From Euphorbia lathyris (Eukaryota; Streptophyta; Magnoliopsida; Malpighiales; Euphorbiaceae): DNA of 64,000 nt. The DNA is taken from positions 30,860,501-30,924,500 of the forward strand of contig NC_088911.1 of NCBI RefSeq assembly GCF_963576675.1, in the 5' to 3' direction. The notes beneath the pieces are model-generated. The model was given only the letters and a program-made list of their open reading frames with translations. It ran no database searches and was not told the origin of the DNA. This document shows positions 45,386 to 57,833 of the stretch, piece by piece. How positions within the stretch are numbered: the stretch's first letter is position 1; the number at the start of each line of letters is the position of its first letter. A program made the position numbers and the translations under genes.

Positions 45386-48300
45386 TCAGTTGTCCCAACC
45401 AGACCGCCTCCGCCTTTCTCTACTCCTCTCGCTTGAACTGCAAAATATCATAGTAAACAAACCATGTCAGCACTGGAACTGGCAAAACTCCTATCAGGAA
45501 CATAATAAAAACAAAAAGAGATGCCAATCGAAATGCAGAGCATAACCTTTCTGTATTCCTGTTAGGATTTCCTACAGAGTTATGATTGGTTGTTTGAGTC
45601 CTATTTGCATCTCCACTAATTGAACCGCCAGAGACAAAGCCAGGTATCGAGCTGGCTGTCTGGACTCGATTCAAGTCTCCACCAATTGAACCACCGGAAA
45701 CAAAACCAGGTAATGCTGGTCTCCTATTAGCATAAGCACTTGAACTTTGAGGGTTTGATGAAGCAGCAACAAAACTGCTCTTGAATTGTGTCATTGTCCC
45801 CGCCCTCGCTGAAATAACTGCAGGAGATCGACTGGGAACAAAATTGGATGAGGGGGGAGTATTGGATTCTGGATTATAGCCAATACCGAGACCAAAGTCC
45901 ACGCCACGAACACCTCGACCATTTGCACCTCTACCTTTACCCTTTTTACCTCCTGCATATGTAAACAGTTTGCATAAAAATTTAAAAATCCATCAACACT
46001 TATACAAGGTCCACAACCAGTAATGTTTGTTACTAGGCATTTTATTTATCCTGGTGAAACGTCAATAAAAATTGAATTTGATATAATAGTTTTCAGTAAG
46101 ATACTCAGAGAAAGAGGTGCTATCTCTTAGGCAAACAATTGGAACAAGACCAGAAATTGCAAGCTCTCATGCTTGTTAAATGCTAAAAATACATAAAGGC
46201 TTACCTCCTTTTCTTGCATCACGTTTGGACCTGAATCTCCCATCCTAATGAGTAACAAATGGTAAAAATCATTCAATAATTTGAGGTGCATTATTAGATA
46301 TAGAATATTGCATATGAAGAAGTCTCGCACTAAGTAAGCAGGATTACAAGTAGAGGATGCATCAGAAACCTTATCAGCAGAACCAGAAGGTCCATAAAAA
46401 ATCTAACCATCAAGAAAATTTCTATATTCGGCTATGCTAATGAGATGTTAACAAAGATTTGGCACTATCATGAAATGATCTAGTTACTTTTATATCATGT
46501 GAAGCCTGTCACAACCTTGTTAATTATCAAGATATACCAAGGAAATCAATGAAACCCTGCAAACTGCTAGAAAAATCTTAGCGCGATTATGGCCCTCTCC
46601 TTTTATGTATGTCTATTTAGCAATCACATAGAATACTTCTCGCCAAATTCATATTTCCAGCAGAGAAGGGACACATTGTCACAGTCATTTCATAGTCTTC
46701 TAATACACGACTAGTTGCTTATCGTTCACAAGTATCACAAAGAATCAATGCTAACTATTACAGCCATTCAATTAATTAGAATATGTATTCTAACAACTGA
46801 TCACTGAATCTGATTTTCATTCTCCAACTTCCCAGTAATAAGGTTTGAAGTACCTCTGCCAGATTCAAAAAAAAAAAAAAAAAACACCAGCAATGCATCT
46901 ACCTGCTATTCATGTATATGACCTATAAAAAGTTTTGAAGCATCAATATACAGGGAAGAAAAAGTTACCTTCATAGCAAGATCCATAAGTTCCGGAGGAA
47001 CATTCTGACCAGCAGCAATCAAACTGTTAACCAATTCACCAGCAAACCGTGCTTCTTTTTGAGTAATAAGAGTATGTGCAGTGCCATCTTTGTCACCAGC
47101 ACGTCCAGTCCTACCAATACGATGTACATGCATGTCCATGTCTCTAGCAATGTCAAAATTCACCACTGACTTGATTGATTTGATGTCAAGTCCACGAGCA
47201 GCAACATCAGTTGCAATAAGAACATGAAAGACACCAGATTTAAATTTCTGCAATGTTTCCATTCGAGAAGCCTGATCTTTGTCACCATGAAGAGCTGCAA
47301 CTTTAAAACCCTTTTGGACAAGTTGTGTTTCGATCTCGTCGACTGTAGCTTTTTTAGAGGCAAAAACTAGAACGTCACCATCATCAATCATCCCAGGCAG
47401 TTTTTCAAGAAGCCAAGGCAATTTCTCTGCATCAGAAGGAATTACTTGCACAACCTGCGTAATATCTTCGTTGGCCATTCCCACCTCTCCCACAGTAACT
47501 CTAATGGGATCACTGAGAATCTCCCTGGCTAACTTTTCAACCTTGCGGGGCATTGTAGCTGAAAAGAGTAACGTCTGGCGGTCTGGCCTAATCTGACCAA
47601 CAATAGACCTTATTTGGGGCTCAAAACCTAGGTCAAACATTCGATCAGCCTCATCAAGTACCAAGTAAGTTGCTTTCAACATATTTAATGCTTTCATCTT
47701 TAGCATGTCTATTAATCTCCCTGGAGTTGCAACAACTATGTCACATCCTGCCTTGAGTTCTTTGAACTGTTCAAGCTTGGACATCCCACCATATACAGCA
47801 GAGACACGTATCCCTTGTGATTTAGCAAATTTTTTTGCTTCCAAATATATTTGGTGGGCTAGCTCCCTTGTGGGTGCACATATCACCCCAATTGGACCCT
47901 CTTCTTTCTGTAGTTCAGGCTGATCCATAATATGTACAATCATGGGAAGTACAAATGCAGCAGTCTTACCAGAACCAGTCTTTGCTATACCAATGATATC
48001 TCTACCAGAAAGGACAATTGGCATTGCTTGACATTGTATTGGCGTAGGCTTTTCATAACCCTGTTTTGCAATAGCATTCATCAGTTGTTGTGAAAAACTA
48101 CATTCTTCAAATGTCTTAATTGGCCTGGGTACGTCAAAACCTGAAACACGGATAGCCACACTCTTGCGGTATTCAGCAACATCCTCCTCAGTCATCCCTA
48201 CAGAAAGTTGAAAAAAAAATAGGACTTATTGGAAAATTGAAATGATTGAATAGAAAGTACTAAAGTGAATCCACAAAAAGGAGAAGCAACCATTAAGTGA

Positions 48301-49283
48301 CAAAATGCCAATAATAAAACAACAAATAACAAAAACAACACAGGTTTCAGTGACAAAGATGTAGCTAAGTAATGTTTGGTCTGCATATCATTCCCATGAA
48401 CTGTAGTTTTCCAATAAAGGATTTGTACTTCTCCAGCTGAAAGTTTAATGTTAATGTCTAAAATCTCGATAGCAAGAACACCAAATTGAAGCCTAAAATC
48501 CCAACTCACGGGAGCTTTTAAGTGTTATTCGAGCACGATAACTAAACAACGAAAAGAACTTGAAAAGGCAATACCAGCTCAGAATTGAATGCAGCATATA
48601 CCAACTTTAAACATCCAGTATTCAAACTATCGATATTGCATCAACCATAGAAAAAAAGTACTTCAAGTTCAATAAAGTTTACCTGATATCGACGGCTTCT
48701 CCTCATAAAAATCCTTACTGAACGACTCATACTCAATCGTGCTATGATCCAGTGCTGGAATTGGCTCGATCTTTTTCTTGTCAAGAACCACTGGATTGTC
48801 ATCGGAATCATAGTCCAGCAACCCCGCATCCACTGCTTTCGCCGCGGCATAAACCTCTTCATCTGAACCATAACCTGCGTGTAGAACATCAGCTGCCAGA
48901 GTCAATCCCAGATCCTTCTTTGCCTTCAGAAAGCTCTCCATAGGATCCTCATCTTCGTCATCCCTATACTTCTCCGCCTTCTCCTTTGGCTTCGGCGGAG
49001 GGGCCGCCTTCATCTCCTCTTGTATTCCTTCCATGAATGCGTCCAGAGGGTCAATTTCATCCTCTTCCGCCGCAATATCTTTTTTATTATCAGCTGGGCT
49101 ATCCTTAGGATTATCATTCTCGTCGTAATCAATGTTGTCAAGGTCGGTGTCCTCGTAGTTGTCATGGCCGTGACGGGAGGAAGGAGGTACGTAGAGCCGC
49201 TGCGGAGCTGGGGACTGTTCAAAGTTGTAGGTCGTTTGGCGGTTTATGCCAAACCCTTCGAATCCGAATTTCCGCTTTGACAT
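45386..49283 (-). CDS. RH24: DEAD-box ATP-dependent RNA helicase 24-like (DDX42 type)
   Basis: Five exons on the minus strand: 49283-48683, 48197-46969, 46244-46205, 45952-45547 and 45437-45386, giving 775 residues. The start is the ATG at 49283 (MSKRKFGFEGFGINRQ). The N-terminal ~200 residues are acidic. The helicase core follows with the Q motif (EKPTPIQCQ), I AKTGSGKT, Ia PTRELAHQ, Ib TPGR, II DEAD, III SAT, V ATDVAARGLDI and VI HRIGRTGRAG, all intact. The C-terminal part has KGKGRGANGRGVRG, two PGFVSGGS repeats and a basic end SRERRRRSGWDN. Order and length fit plant RH24, the relative of human DDX42, a nuclear protein linked to spliceosome assembly. If the last 109-nt intron is retained, the frame stays open to a stop at 45420 and ends in a hydrophobic tail. 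Confidence 0.94.
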
Positions 49284-49301
49284 ATTTCCGGGCTCCGACA
49301 C

Positions 49302-50270
49302 GGTTATTGAAGCGAAAAATTAGAGAAAAACCCTAGATTATCTTGCGAGAGGCAGAGCTGTAATGATATCTAAAGCCCTAATGACAGATTTTGAGCAGAA
49401 ACCCGGTTTTAAATTGGATTCTTTAACAGCTTCAAGTTGGAAACGGAAGTTCGAAGTTGCTAACGGGAAGGAGAATGATGCTCACCAGAAGATCAAGGCA
49501 ACGATAGGGTACTGTTCGTATTGCCCGACCCAATCAAATTGCGATATACTTGGGTCGGTTTCGGGTTCTTGTGGGCTTCTTTTAGGCCAGAATTATGAAT
49601 GTTTGGGATAGATGCATCTTCATCCTTAAAATTGTTTTGCAATAATGAGGTGTGATTTCTATTACTATATCACTCGAATCGGGTAAGTTGCAAAAAATAC
49701 CATTAATTTTATTCTTAACATCATAAATAGTGTGATTATATTTCTATCGGGATCAATTTTATTTCTATTTACAATTATACTCTACGTAATTAATGTGATT
49801 GAATATTGTAAGCCTTCTTGAAGTCTGGCTAACCCGCTCTAATACGTAAGACAGATTTTGTGGAAAGAGGTAAGGATGACTTAAGTAGTAAATCAAAGTT
49901 GTAATATAAGCTTAGTGAATAAATGAAGTAATACACATTAGGAATGACTTACTCTATTTATACTATGATCGAGCTACGAGAGGTGGTTATAAACTTTAGA
50001 GGGGGTCATGATATGTGTCACTTGTTGATAAGTGAATGTGTACCCGTATATCGGGGCTCGGTGTCCCTCAACCTCACTTGGTCTGCTATTCACAGGATTA
50101 GGCGTGATTGTTATAACGGGTTGATCATTGATAGGATCTATGGAGACTGCCTGAGCCAAGATCTTAAGATCGGGTCATACAGAGTGGGTTCTCTATGATG
50201 ACTCCACATGTTCTCTTTGGCTCGATAAGGTTGAAGATTAGGCTAGACATGACAAAACAGGAACTTATAG
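49302..50270. other. Upstream region of RH24 and intergenic DNA
   Basis: Contains the RH24 5' UTR and promoter, then AT-rich sequence. An 82-codon plus-strand ORF at 49363 has no recognisable motif. 49930-50200 has mixed composition, perhaps a decayed LTR, but no partner was found. Confidence 0.5.
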
Positions 50271-50271
50271 T

Positions 50272-50530
50272 TTCTCTCTATGTGCAGGAAGCCGTAGCGA
50301 CAGAACAAAGTTTTAAAGTTTCTTCCTACCGAGTGGAGGAGTTAGAGAGGGAGTTGAACCAAATCTAAGCAGATGCTAATCTAGCTCAAGAATTGAAAAA
50401 GGCCAAAGCCTCAATTGAGGAAGCTACTGCTTCGGTTACTCAAACTCGCAAAGCTGAGGAAGCTGATCGTGCCTGAGAACAGGAGGATTTATGTCACACT
50501 AGCTGTTCGACCGACTTGGAGGACAGGCTG
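50272..50530 (+). pseudogene. Coiled-coil protein relic, unidentified
   Basis: One frame reads SFKVSSYRVEELERELNQ, then after a stop ADANLAQELKKAKASIEEAT and VTQTRKAEEADRA, then a second stop and DLEDRL. The heptad-like Leu/Ala/Glu/Lys pattern is typical of a coiled coil. It resembles the coiled-coil tails of plant retrotransposon gag-type or transposon-associated proteins. Two in-frame stops mean it is dead, and the source gene is not identified. Confidence 0.5.
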
Positions 50531-50540
50531 CAATTAATTA

Positions 50541-51340
50541 TCTTTTTTTTTGTTACAAAGGAAGGCTACGAGCCTAGGAAAACGCAAAATGAAAAAGAAA
50601 AAATAATCTAATTAACTCTAATCATACGATTTGTTCCAACCCCTTCAGAGTCAGCTAAAAGAATATCTTCAATGCCTGCAAGAGGCACACCACACTCATG
50701 ATGATCCAAGAAAAGACTACATGTACAGTTCGCCATCCAGTCAGCCACTTTGTTACTCTCTCGGTATGAATGCACAACTTTAACCTCCCAATTTATCGCT
50801 TCAAGCTTCTTGCAATGTTTGATAATACAATAATATAGGTGGTGTACCGATACCAACTGCTTCATAAATCCCACAACAACCTGTGAGTCAAGTTCGACAA
50901 TCAATTTACGCACCCCGACTCTCTAAGCAAGGTCCATACCATAATAAAGCCCCCAACGCTCCGCCAACGTGACCGTACAAACTCTGATGTTTACCGCAAA
51001 GCCCCCGAGCCACTTCCATGTACACTCCCGCAGCAACCCTCCTACTGAGGCCCAATCCGGATTCCCCTTACACGCTCCATCTGTGTTTAACTTGATCCAC
51101 TCGTCATCAGGGAGCTTCCATTTGACATAGATAGGCATCCGCCGAACAAGATGCTTATTTCGAATTAAATCCATTGTCTACCTACATTCTTTTGCCCGAG
51201 CTAAAGCAAGTTGGGCCTGATACCGTAGATAACCTGTTTTTTCAAAAATCCACCCATTTCTCCATTTCCATATCCACCACACCACATTAGCAAAAACCAT
51301 CCACCATTTGACATTAAACACAGATCCTAAGTAAAAAATG
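50541..51340 (-). pseudogene. LINE 3' fragment, RNase H-like domain (LINE-C)
   Basis: From 51330 leftward: VWWIWKWRNGWIFEK, then DEWIKLNTDGACKGNPDWAS and VGGLLRECTWKWLGGFAVNI (RNase H, first Asp in NTDGA). After a stop near 50923 come RKLIVELDSQVVVGFM and ESNKVADWMAN. A T-run at 50543-50551 is probably the poly(A) tail of this 5'-truncated copy. It is a different LINE family from LINE-A and LINE-B. Confidence 0.82.
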
Positions 51341-51972
51341 CTTCGTAAAGGGACGGGATAAAATAATTCAAGCGCACTACTTTAGTTGTTGAGAATGTAT
51401 TGAGTATTTTAATAACTTATAAAGAATAAGTAGTAATAATATAGTTCTTTCAAAAAAAAAAAAAAGTAGTAATAATATAGTATATACATTTTAGTAAAAG
51501 CATATTAAAATATAAAATTGCATAAGTTAGTTGATCTAAAATGGTATATTCAATATTTAATAATTAATTTGTTTTGTTCACCAAAAAAAAATAATAACTT
51601 GTCTAACCAATTGGGGCCCAACTGAACGTGGAATTATCCTATTGGTAGATAAAACTCAGTTTTTATTTCAAAAAAAGAAAAAAGAAAGGTTGGTTGAAGA
51701 ACTTAATGAGTAATCCAAAATTAGGGCCAAACTTTCGTATAAAAAAAGCCTATGCAAGTATATCCTCAAATGAAATAAATTAATTTATAAATAAAGGGAA
51801 AATGACATGTGTGAAAAAGGCACCACGTCCATGAGATTGTGTGATCAAAATTAGTGAATTATAGTATGAGCACTCACTCCATACATTTTTGTCGCCATCT
51901 TACGCATGAAATTCATTGTATCAAATAAATAGAAAAATATGAAAAAAAAAACGTTGCACGTTTTGCACACAG
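51341..51972. other. AT-rich intergenic DNA
   Basis: No gene is seen. A short direct repeat AGTAGTAATAATATAGT lies at 51428-51445 and 51465-51481. Confidence 0.5.
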
Positions 51973-52015
51973 AGGCCATTAGGAAGTTTTTTTTTTTTTT
52001 TAATCAGTGCTAATT

Positions 52016-52467
52016 TTATTGAATAAAGTCTGCTAAAAGGAATGAATACAAAAATGAAGGAGCACAAGCCCACTCCCCACGATCAGACATAGAATTAGTC
52101 GTTCTTGCTAAACAGTGAGCCGCACAATTCGCTGAGCGTTTTACAAAAAAGACAAAAGAATTACCAAGCTCTTTTAACAACAGAATACACTCTACAATAA
52201 TATCTGAGAAATAAGAAAAAGATTCACACGGTCTATTAATCGCTTGAACCGCAGGTAAACAGTCCGAGCGGACATCAACATTCCTGTACCCATTCGCCTT
52301 AAGCCAAGAAAGCGCTTTTTTTATAGCAATAGCTTCAGCAGTCCCAGGATCCAAAAATCCATGATAAGCAGCAAAACAGGCATACGAACATTCACCATTA
52401 TAATTGCGAATTAAAAAACCATAAGAACAATAACCTTTTTCGCGAAAAAGCCCAGCATCAACATTAC
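52016..52467 (-). pseudogene. LINE-B RNase H-like domain, 3' half
   Basis: Encodes DAGLFREKGYCSYGFLIRNY, GTAEAIAIKKALSWLKANGY, VDVRSDCLPAVQAI and the end RTTNSMSDRGEWACAPSFLY, the RVT_3 domain of plant LINE ORF2. The preceding residues (SDYWLRPPPGILVCNV) are at 59132-59190, beyond the hAT insertion. The break falls just before the first catalytic aspartate (NVDAG). Confidence 0.88.
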
Positions 52468-52668
52468 TAGGGATGTAAACGGGGCGGGGCGGGGTGAGGA
52501 TTTGGTTTCCCATCCCCGTCCCCGCCTAAACGGGGATTCCCCGTCCCCGTCCCCGCCAACTAAATAGGGACAAAAACTGTCCCCGTCCCCGCCCCACGGG
52601 GATCCCCGCGGGTACGGGGAATCCCCGTTTACCCATTTAGTATAAGAAACACTTAATTAAATGCATAA

Positions 52669-53180
52669 TGATACAGATTGAAAGCGATAAATTGAGGTTT
52701 TAATCGTAAACCAACAAAGATCTTCTTCTCTAGCTAGACTAGAAGGAGTGAATCCCGATAAACAAAGGTATAAACCTTAATCTCAATGAGAAATGATATT
52801 TGATTGATAAAAAGTTCCCTTATCCTTACAAAATGAGGGTTTAAATACAACCTCTAATTGATCAGTAAAGGATAGGGACTACCCCTATTAGGGTTACAAT
52901 ATGGTTAACAATAAAAGGGTAAGATAGGTGATGCGCCTAGACAACAGGTACAGAGGTGCAGGTACGGAGCGTCAGAGGTTGTTGGTGAATTCCTTCGGCA
53001 GGAAGTAAACTTGAGATCCGCCCAGTGTAGTTGTTGGTACGCCTCATGGCGTACGCCTAGATCCGCCCCGCTCGCGTGTCCAGGGGATCCGCCCTCTTAG
53101 ATACAACCTCTGTGGGAACGCCGAGAGGAGATCCGCCAAGGCGCGTGTTATTATTGATCCCAGTTAGGATGTCCGCATCA
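52669..53180 (-). repeat. Gypsy-2 3' LTR
   Basis: 512 bp, TG...CA. It contains several ATCCGCC words (for example GAGATCCGCC, GGGGATCCGCCC). A TATA-like TGTATTTAAACCC occurs on the minus strand near 52845. Confidence 0.95.
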
Positions 53181-54310
53181 TTCTCTCCTTCTTTAAAAGA
53201 ATTCGGCACTGGCTTGTCTGTGTTGTTCTCCAAAGGGCCATCTGACTTCCACTGGCTAAGGTCACGAACATTGAACGCTGGTGAGACTTTACCAAGCCAA
53301 TTTGGCAAAGCTATGTGATAGGCATTGGCATTGACCTTCTTGGTGATCTTATATGGCCCGTACTTTCTCGGTCGAAGCTTGCTGCTTGTGGCGTTGGCGA
53401 GTCTCTCTTTTCCCAAGTGTACCATAACCTCATCTCCCACTTTGAACTGTAGGTCCCTGCGGTGCTCATCCGCCTTAGCTTTTAGTTTCTGGTTTCTCTC
53501 CTCAAGAGTCTCCTTCACCTCTTGGTGCATCTGGACATAGTCTTTGGCTAGCTGGTTTGCAGTCACGTTTCCTTTGGGAAGATGGGCTATATCAATGACC
53601 TGATTCGGGGTCTTAGTGTATACCACCTCAAAGGGTGACTTCCCAGTTCCCGAGTGTACAGATCCATTGTAGGCGAACTCAGCTTGTGCTAAAACCACGT
53701 CCCACATCCTGGGCTTATCCTTACATTTGCTGCGCAGTAAGTTTCCCAGAGTCCGATTGACCACTTCTGTCTGTCCGTCTGTCTGAGGGTGGGCGGTGGT
53801 ACTAAACTTCAGAGAAGTATCAAAAAGAGCCCACAAGGTCCGCCAGAAGTGACTCAGGAACTTTATGTCACGGTCTAAGACAATGCTCTTTGGTACACCA
53901 TGTAGTCTGACAACCTCTTTGAAGAATAGCTTGGCAGTCGCTGAGGCGTCGTTAGTCTTACGGCATGGTATGAAGTGTGCCATTTTCGAAAACCGGTCAA
54001 TAACCACAAAGATGGAATCCATGCCTCTCTAAGTTCTGGGTAACCCTAGGACAAAATCCATGGATAGATCCTCCCATATGGTTTCTGGTACAGGCAAGGG
54101 TAGCTGTAAGCCAGCATTTGTAGCGTGTCCCTTGGCGGTCTGGCAGATATAGCATCGTTCTACCAGGTACGCCACATCTCTTCTCATTTTGGGCCAGAAA
54201 TAACGGGAACTCACTGCTGCATATGTCTTGTCTCGCCCAAAATGTCCCCCAGGGATCCGCCATGTAGATCTCGGACCACCTTCTCGCGGATAGAAGTGCA
54301 GGGTAAACAA
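53057..54310 (-). pseudogene. Gypsy-2 integrase
   Basis: The integrase zinc-binding region ([20 protein letters not shown]) is at 54100-54220. The catalytic core follows with SMDFVLGLP (first Asp), a stop near 54026, then [25 protein letters not shown] (second Asp) and [15 protein letters not shown] (Glu). The C-terminal part has [11 protein letters not shown] and [13 protein letters not shown]. It overlaps the RT frame by a frameshift around 54211-54310. One stop and one frameshift are the only obvious breaks. Confidence 0.92.
53181..53195 (-). other. Gypsy-2 polypurine tract
   Basis: The minus strand reads AAAGAAGGAGAGAA directly before the 3' LTR. Confidence 0.8.
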
Positions 54311-56022
54311 AGTTGGTTGCCCCTCATTAGATACTCATCCATCAAGTGATATGCCCCATCCCCAGGTTGGCGCTGGCACTTCTCCCAGATACTTCCAAAG
54401 TCAGGATCCGCCAGGTACTCTCCTCTGATGTGTTCGAAACAATCGGTCTCCAGGTTGACTGTTTTTATTAGTGCAACCCTCCGACTCAAGGCGTCCGCCG
54501 CTATGTTCTGTTTTCTCGCCTTATGGATAAGCTTATAGGGGAACTTATCTATGAAGGTAGACCACCGGGCGTGCATGGCGCTTCGAAGTTGCTTCTGACT
54601 TCCCAGGTATTTGAGAGCTTGATGGTCAGTGTAGAGGATGAACTCTTTTCCCACCAAGTAATGTTCCCATACTTTCAATGCCCTCACTACAGCATAAAAC
54701 TCTTGATCATACGTTGCCCACCTTTGTCGTGCCTCACAGAGCTTCTCACTGAAGTATGCAATGGGCCTCTTTTCTTGCATCAAGACACCACCAATCCCAA
54801 TTCCACTGGCATCACACTCAACTTCAAACAGTTTGTCAAAATCGGGATACGCTAGCACTGGCGCTGTACTCAGCTTTTCCTTGATCAAGGCGAAGCTCTC
54901 TTCTTGGGCGTCCGCCCACTCGAACCCCTTTCCCTTCTTCAAACATTCCGTCAATGGGGCCACTATGGAACTGAAGTTCTTAATGAATCGGCGATAAAAC
55001 GTTGCTAGCCCATGAAAACTCCTGATATCCCCCACGTTCCTCGGAGTAGGCCATTCTCGGATGGCTCTTACTTTCTCCCCATCAACTTGGATTCCACTCC
55101 CGCTGACCACGAATCCAAGGAAAACTAAGCTCTCCATGACAAAGTCACACTTCTTGGTGTTGGCGTATAGTTGGTGTTTCCTTAACAGGTCAAACACTGT
55201 CTGTAAGTGCTCTTCATGTTCCGCCAAGGTCTGGCTGTGGATCAAAATGTCGTCAAAATACACAACTACGAACTTCCCAATCACTGGGCGAAGCACCTGA
55301 TTCATCAGTCTCATAAAAGTACTAGGGGCGTTGGTCATCCCAAAGGGCATAACTAACCATTCATACAATCCATCTCTTGTCTTGAAGGCAGTCTTCCACT
55401 CATCCCCAGATCGGATTCGTATCTGATGATACCCACTCCTGAGATCAATCTTGGAGAAGACTCGAGATCCGCCAAGTTGGTCCAACATGTCATCCAGCCT
55501 TGGAATCGAAAACTTATACTTGATGGTGATCTTGTTAATAGCCCTACTGTCAACACACATCCGCCAAGACCCATCCTGCTTCGGTGTAAGTAAAGCTGGA
55601 ACAGCGCAAGGACTCATACTCTCCCTAACGTATCCCATCTCGATGAGTTCCTCCACTTTTTGTCTCATGACATCATTCTCCTTTGGGCTCATTCGATAAT
55701 GTGGGAGGCTTGGCAAACTAGCCCCAGGCACCAGATCGATATGATGTTGGATATCTCTCAAAGGTGGTAACCCACTCGGCAGTTCGTCGAGGAATAGATC
55801 TTGATACTCGCCAAGTAGGCGGGTCACTTCATTCGGCATTTCTCTTTCGCCCCTTCGGGCGGCCTCGTGATTCGCCTTAACCATCACCACATACACCATC
55901 TGGCTCTCCTCACATTCACTGACGAATGATTTATGTGTAGGACAGACTACCAAGGTAGACTTCTCATCGGCCTTTGGCTCTCTCACCATTGGTGTAAGGA
56001 CAAACTTCACCCCATTCTTCAC
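54211..56022 (-). pseudogene. Gypsy-2 reverse transcriptase and RNase H
   Basis: A 603-codon open frame. RT blocks: [48 protein letters not shown] sequence, [20 protein letters not shown] and the catalytic [10 protein letters not shown]. RNase [50 protein letters not shown] and IAADALSRR. It is preceded by a stop near 56077, which separates it from gag/protease. This is the best-preserved retrotransposon frame in the window. Confidence 0.94.
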
Positions 56023-56079
56023 AAATCTGTAAGTGTTCTCTCTTCCGGCGTGGGTGGCATTGTTATCAAACTGCCAGGG

Positions 56080-57792
56080 TCAGCCTAACAATAGGTGGCA
56101 TGCGTCCATGTCGACCACATCACAACAGACTTCATCATGATAGTTACCAATCTCAATCGGTACCTTGCATCTCTGGGTCACCCTCAACTCGCCCACGTTC
56201 TTGATCCATCCCACCCTGTAGGGATCAGGGTGCACTTCTACCAACAACCCGAACTTCTGAACGGCGCTGCTACTCACAATGTTCTCTTGGCTCCCACTAT
56301 CTATTATCACATTACATCGCCCGCCCTTCACAAGACAGCGGGTCCTGAATAGTCGGTGCCTCTGATCGCCCTCTATCCGGCTGGAGACTAACAAACGTCG
56401 TACCACATGAATGGCGTACCTCTCTTCACCCGCCACCTCATCATCTTCTCCCAAGGGTTCACAAAATACTTCATCCTCTTCGTCATAGTCATCTTCATAC
56501 ATCTCCACCATGTTGGCGCTCTTCCTTCTAGGACACTCGTTGGATCTATGTCCTAGCTCGTTGCACCGAAAACATTTGAAAGGTGCTGGCCTTGCATACG
56601 GATTGTTGCTCTTGGGTGGTATAGGTGCTTCTTTGTATGGTCTAGTATCTCCAACGGATCCCCTTCCCACACTGTTAACCTTGGCCCCACTGGCACTCGC
56701 CACCTGCTTGCCTTTGTCGTAAGACTTCACGTTATCTCTTCCTCCAGGCGTATACTCAGTAGTGGCGGATCTCCTGGATCTCCCGGTCAGTTGGGACTCA
56801 GCCCTGAGGGCTAAATTCCTAGCATCTTGTACTCTAACCACCATCTGTGTGCCAATACGATCCTGGATATTGTATCTCAACCCTTCTAGATACCTAGAGG
56901 TCTTTTGACTTTCAGTTTCAGACAGGTTGGCTCTCGCCGAAAGCCTTAAGAACTCAGAAGTATACTCATGGACACTTCGGGTCCCTTGAGAGCATCCTCT
57001 GTAGGAGCTGTAGATATACTGTTCGTAGTCCGGCGGTAAGAACCGCTCCCTCAGCATCGCCTTCATCCGTAGCCAAGATCTAATTGGATCTCTGCCCCCT
57101 CTTCTCCTCTCTTCCCTCATCTGATCCCACCAAACTGATGCACCACCCTTCAGGCGATACGCCACCAGTCTAACTTTCCTCTCATCAGGAATACCAGCAT
57201 ACTCAAAGAAACGTTCAACTTCCGATAACCAATCTAAGAACCCCTCTATATCCAATTCGCCTCCAAAAGATGGTAAGTCTATTTTTATCTTAAAGGCATC
57301 ATCTCTATCAAAGTTCCCTAGATCTGGTTCTGCCCTAGCAATACCCACACGTCTGTCGTCAATCGGACCACCATTCCTCACAGTTCTAAAGGCACCATTA
57401 TCCCCAATATCCTCAAAATCATCACTATCACTATCAGCGTTATGTACAAGGACAAAGTTGGGTCTTTTTACCTCAGGATCCCTAGGACCCATTCATGGAA
57501 GTTGGACATTTGCCAATGGTAGTCGAGGTGGCGTGGGTTGCCTTTGGGGTCGTGGTTCAAGGACTCCTTCCCTCCTCTGGTCGGACTCCCCGGCGGCTGG
57601 TCTGACCACTGCACGGATCTCCAATCTGAGGTTTTCCAGGGAAGCGGTTAGCTCCTGGAACCGTTGGTCGTTTTGTTTCTGCCGCTCAAGGCTGGCCTGG
57701 ATTTGTTCCGCGAGGTGCTCTCTCAGCTCCTCATATCTCCGGTCACTGGTTTCCATGGAATCTTGCGGTTGTCGGGGTTGAACCATTGCCAA
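56080..57792 (-). pseudogene. Gypsy-2 gag and protease
   Basis: The frame starts at 57792 (MAMVQPRQPQDSMETSDRRY, coiled-coil-like) and hits a TGA at 57493-57495. It is then open from MGPRDPEVKRP (57492) to 56080. The gag core has FLDWLSEVERFFEYAGIPDE, ASVWWDQMREER and RFLPPDYEQYIYSSYRGCSQ. A CCHC knuckle, CFRCNELGHRSNEC, is near 56530-56575. The aspartic protease has its active site in VIIDSGSQENIVSSS near 56290. Only one stop interrupts it. Confidence 0.92.
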
Positions 57793-57819
57793 AAGAAGTT
57801 TCGGGTCAGGAAACGATTG

Positions 57820-57831
57820 GCTCTGATACCA
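57820..57831 (-). other. Gypsy-2 primer-binding site
   Basis: The minus strand reads TGGTATCAGAGC two bases from the 5' LTR, complementary to initiator tRNA-Met. Confidence 0.9.
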
Positions 57832-57833
57832 AC

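Noticed and set aside
49363..49611. 82-codon plus-strand ORF next to the RH24 promoter
   Set aside because: No domain, signal or typical codon pattern; it overlaps the RH24 upstream region and is probably chance.
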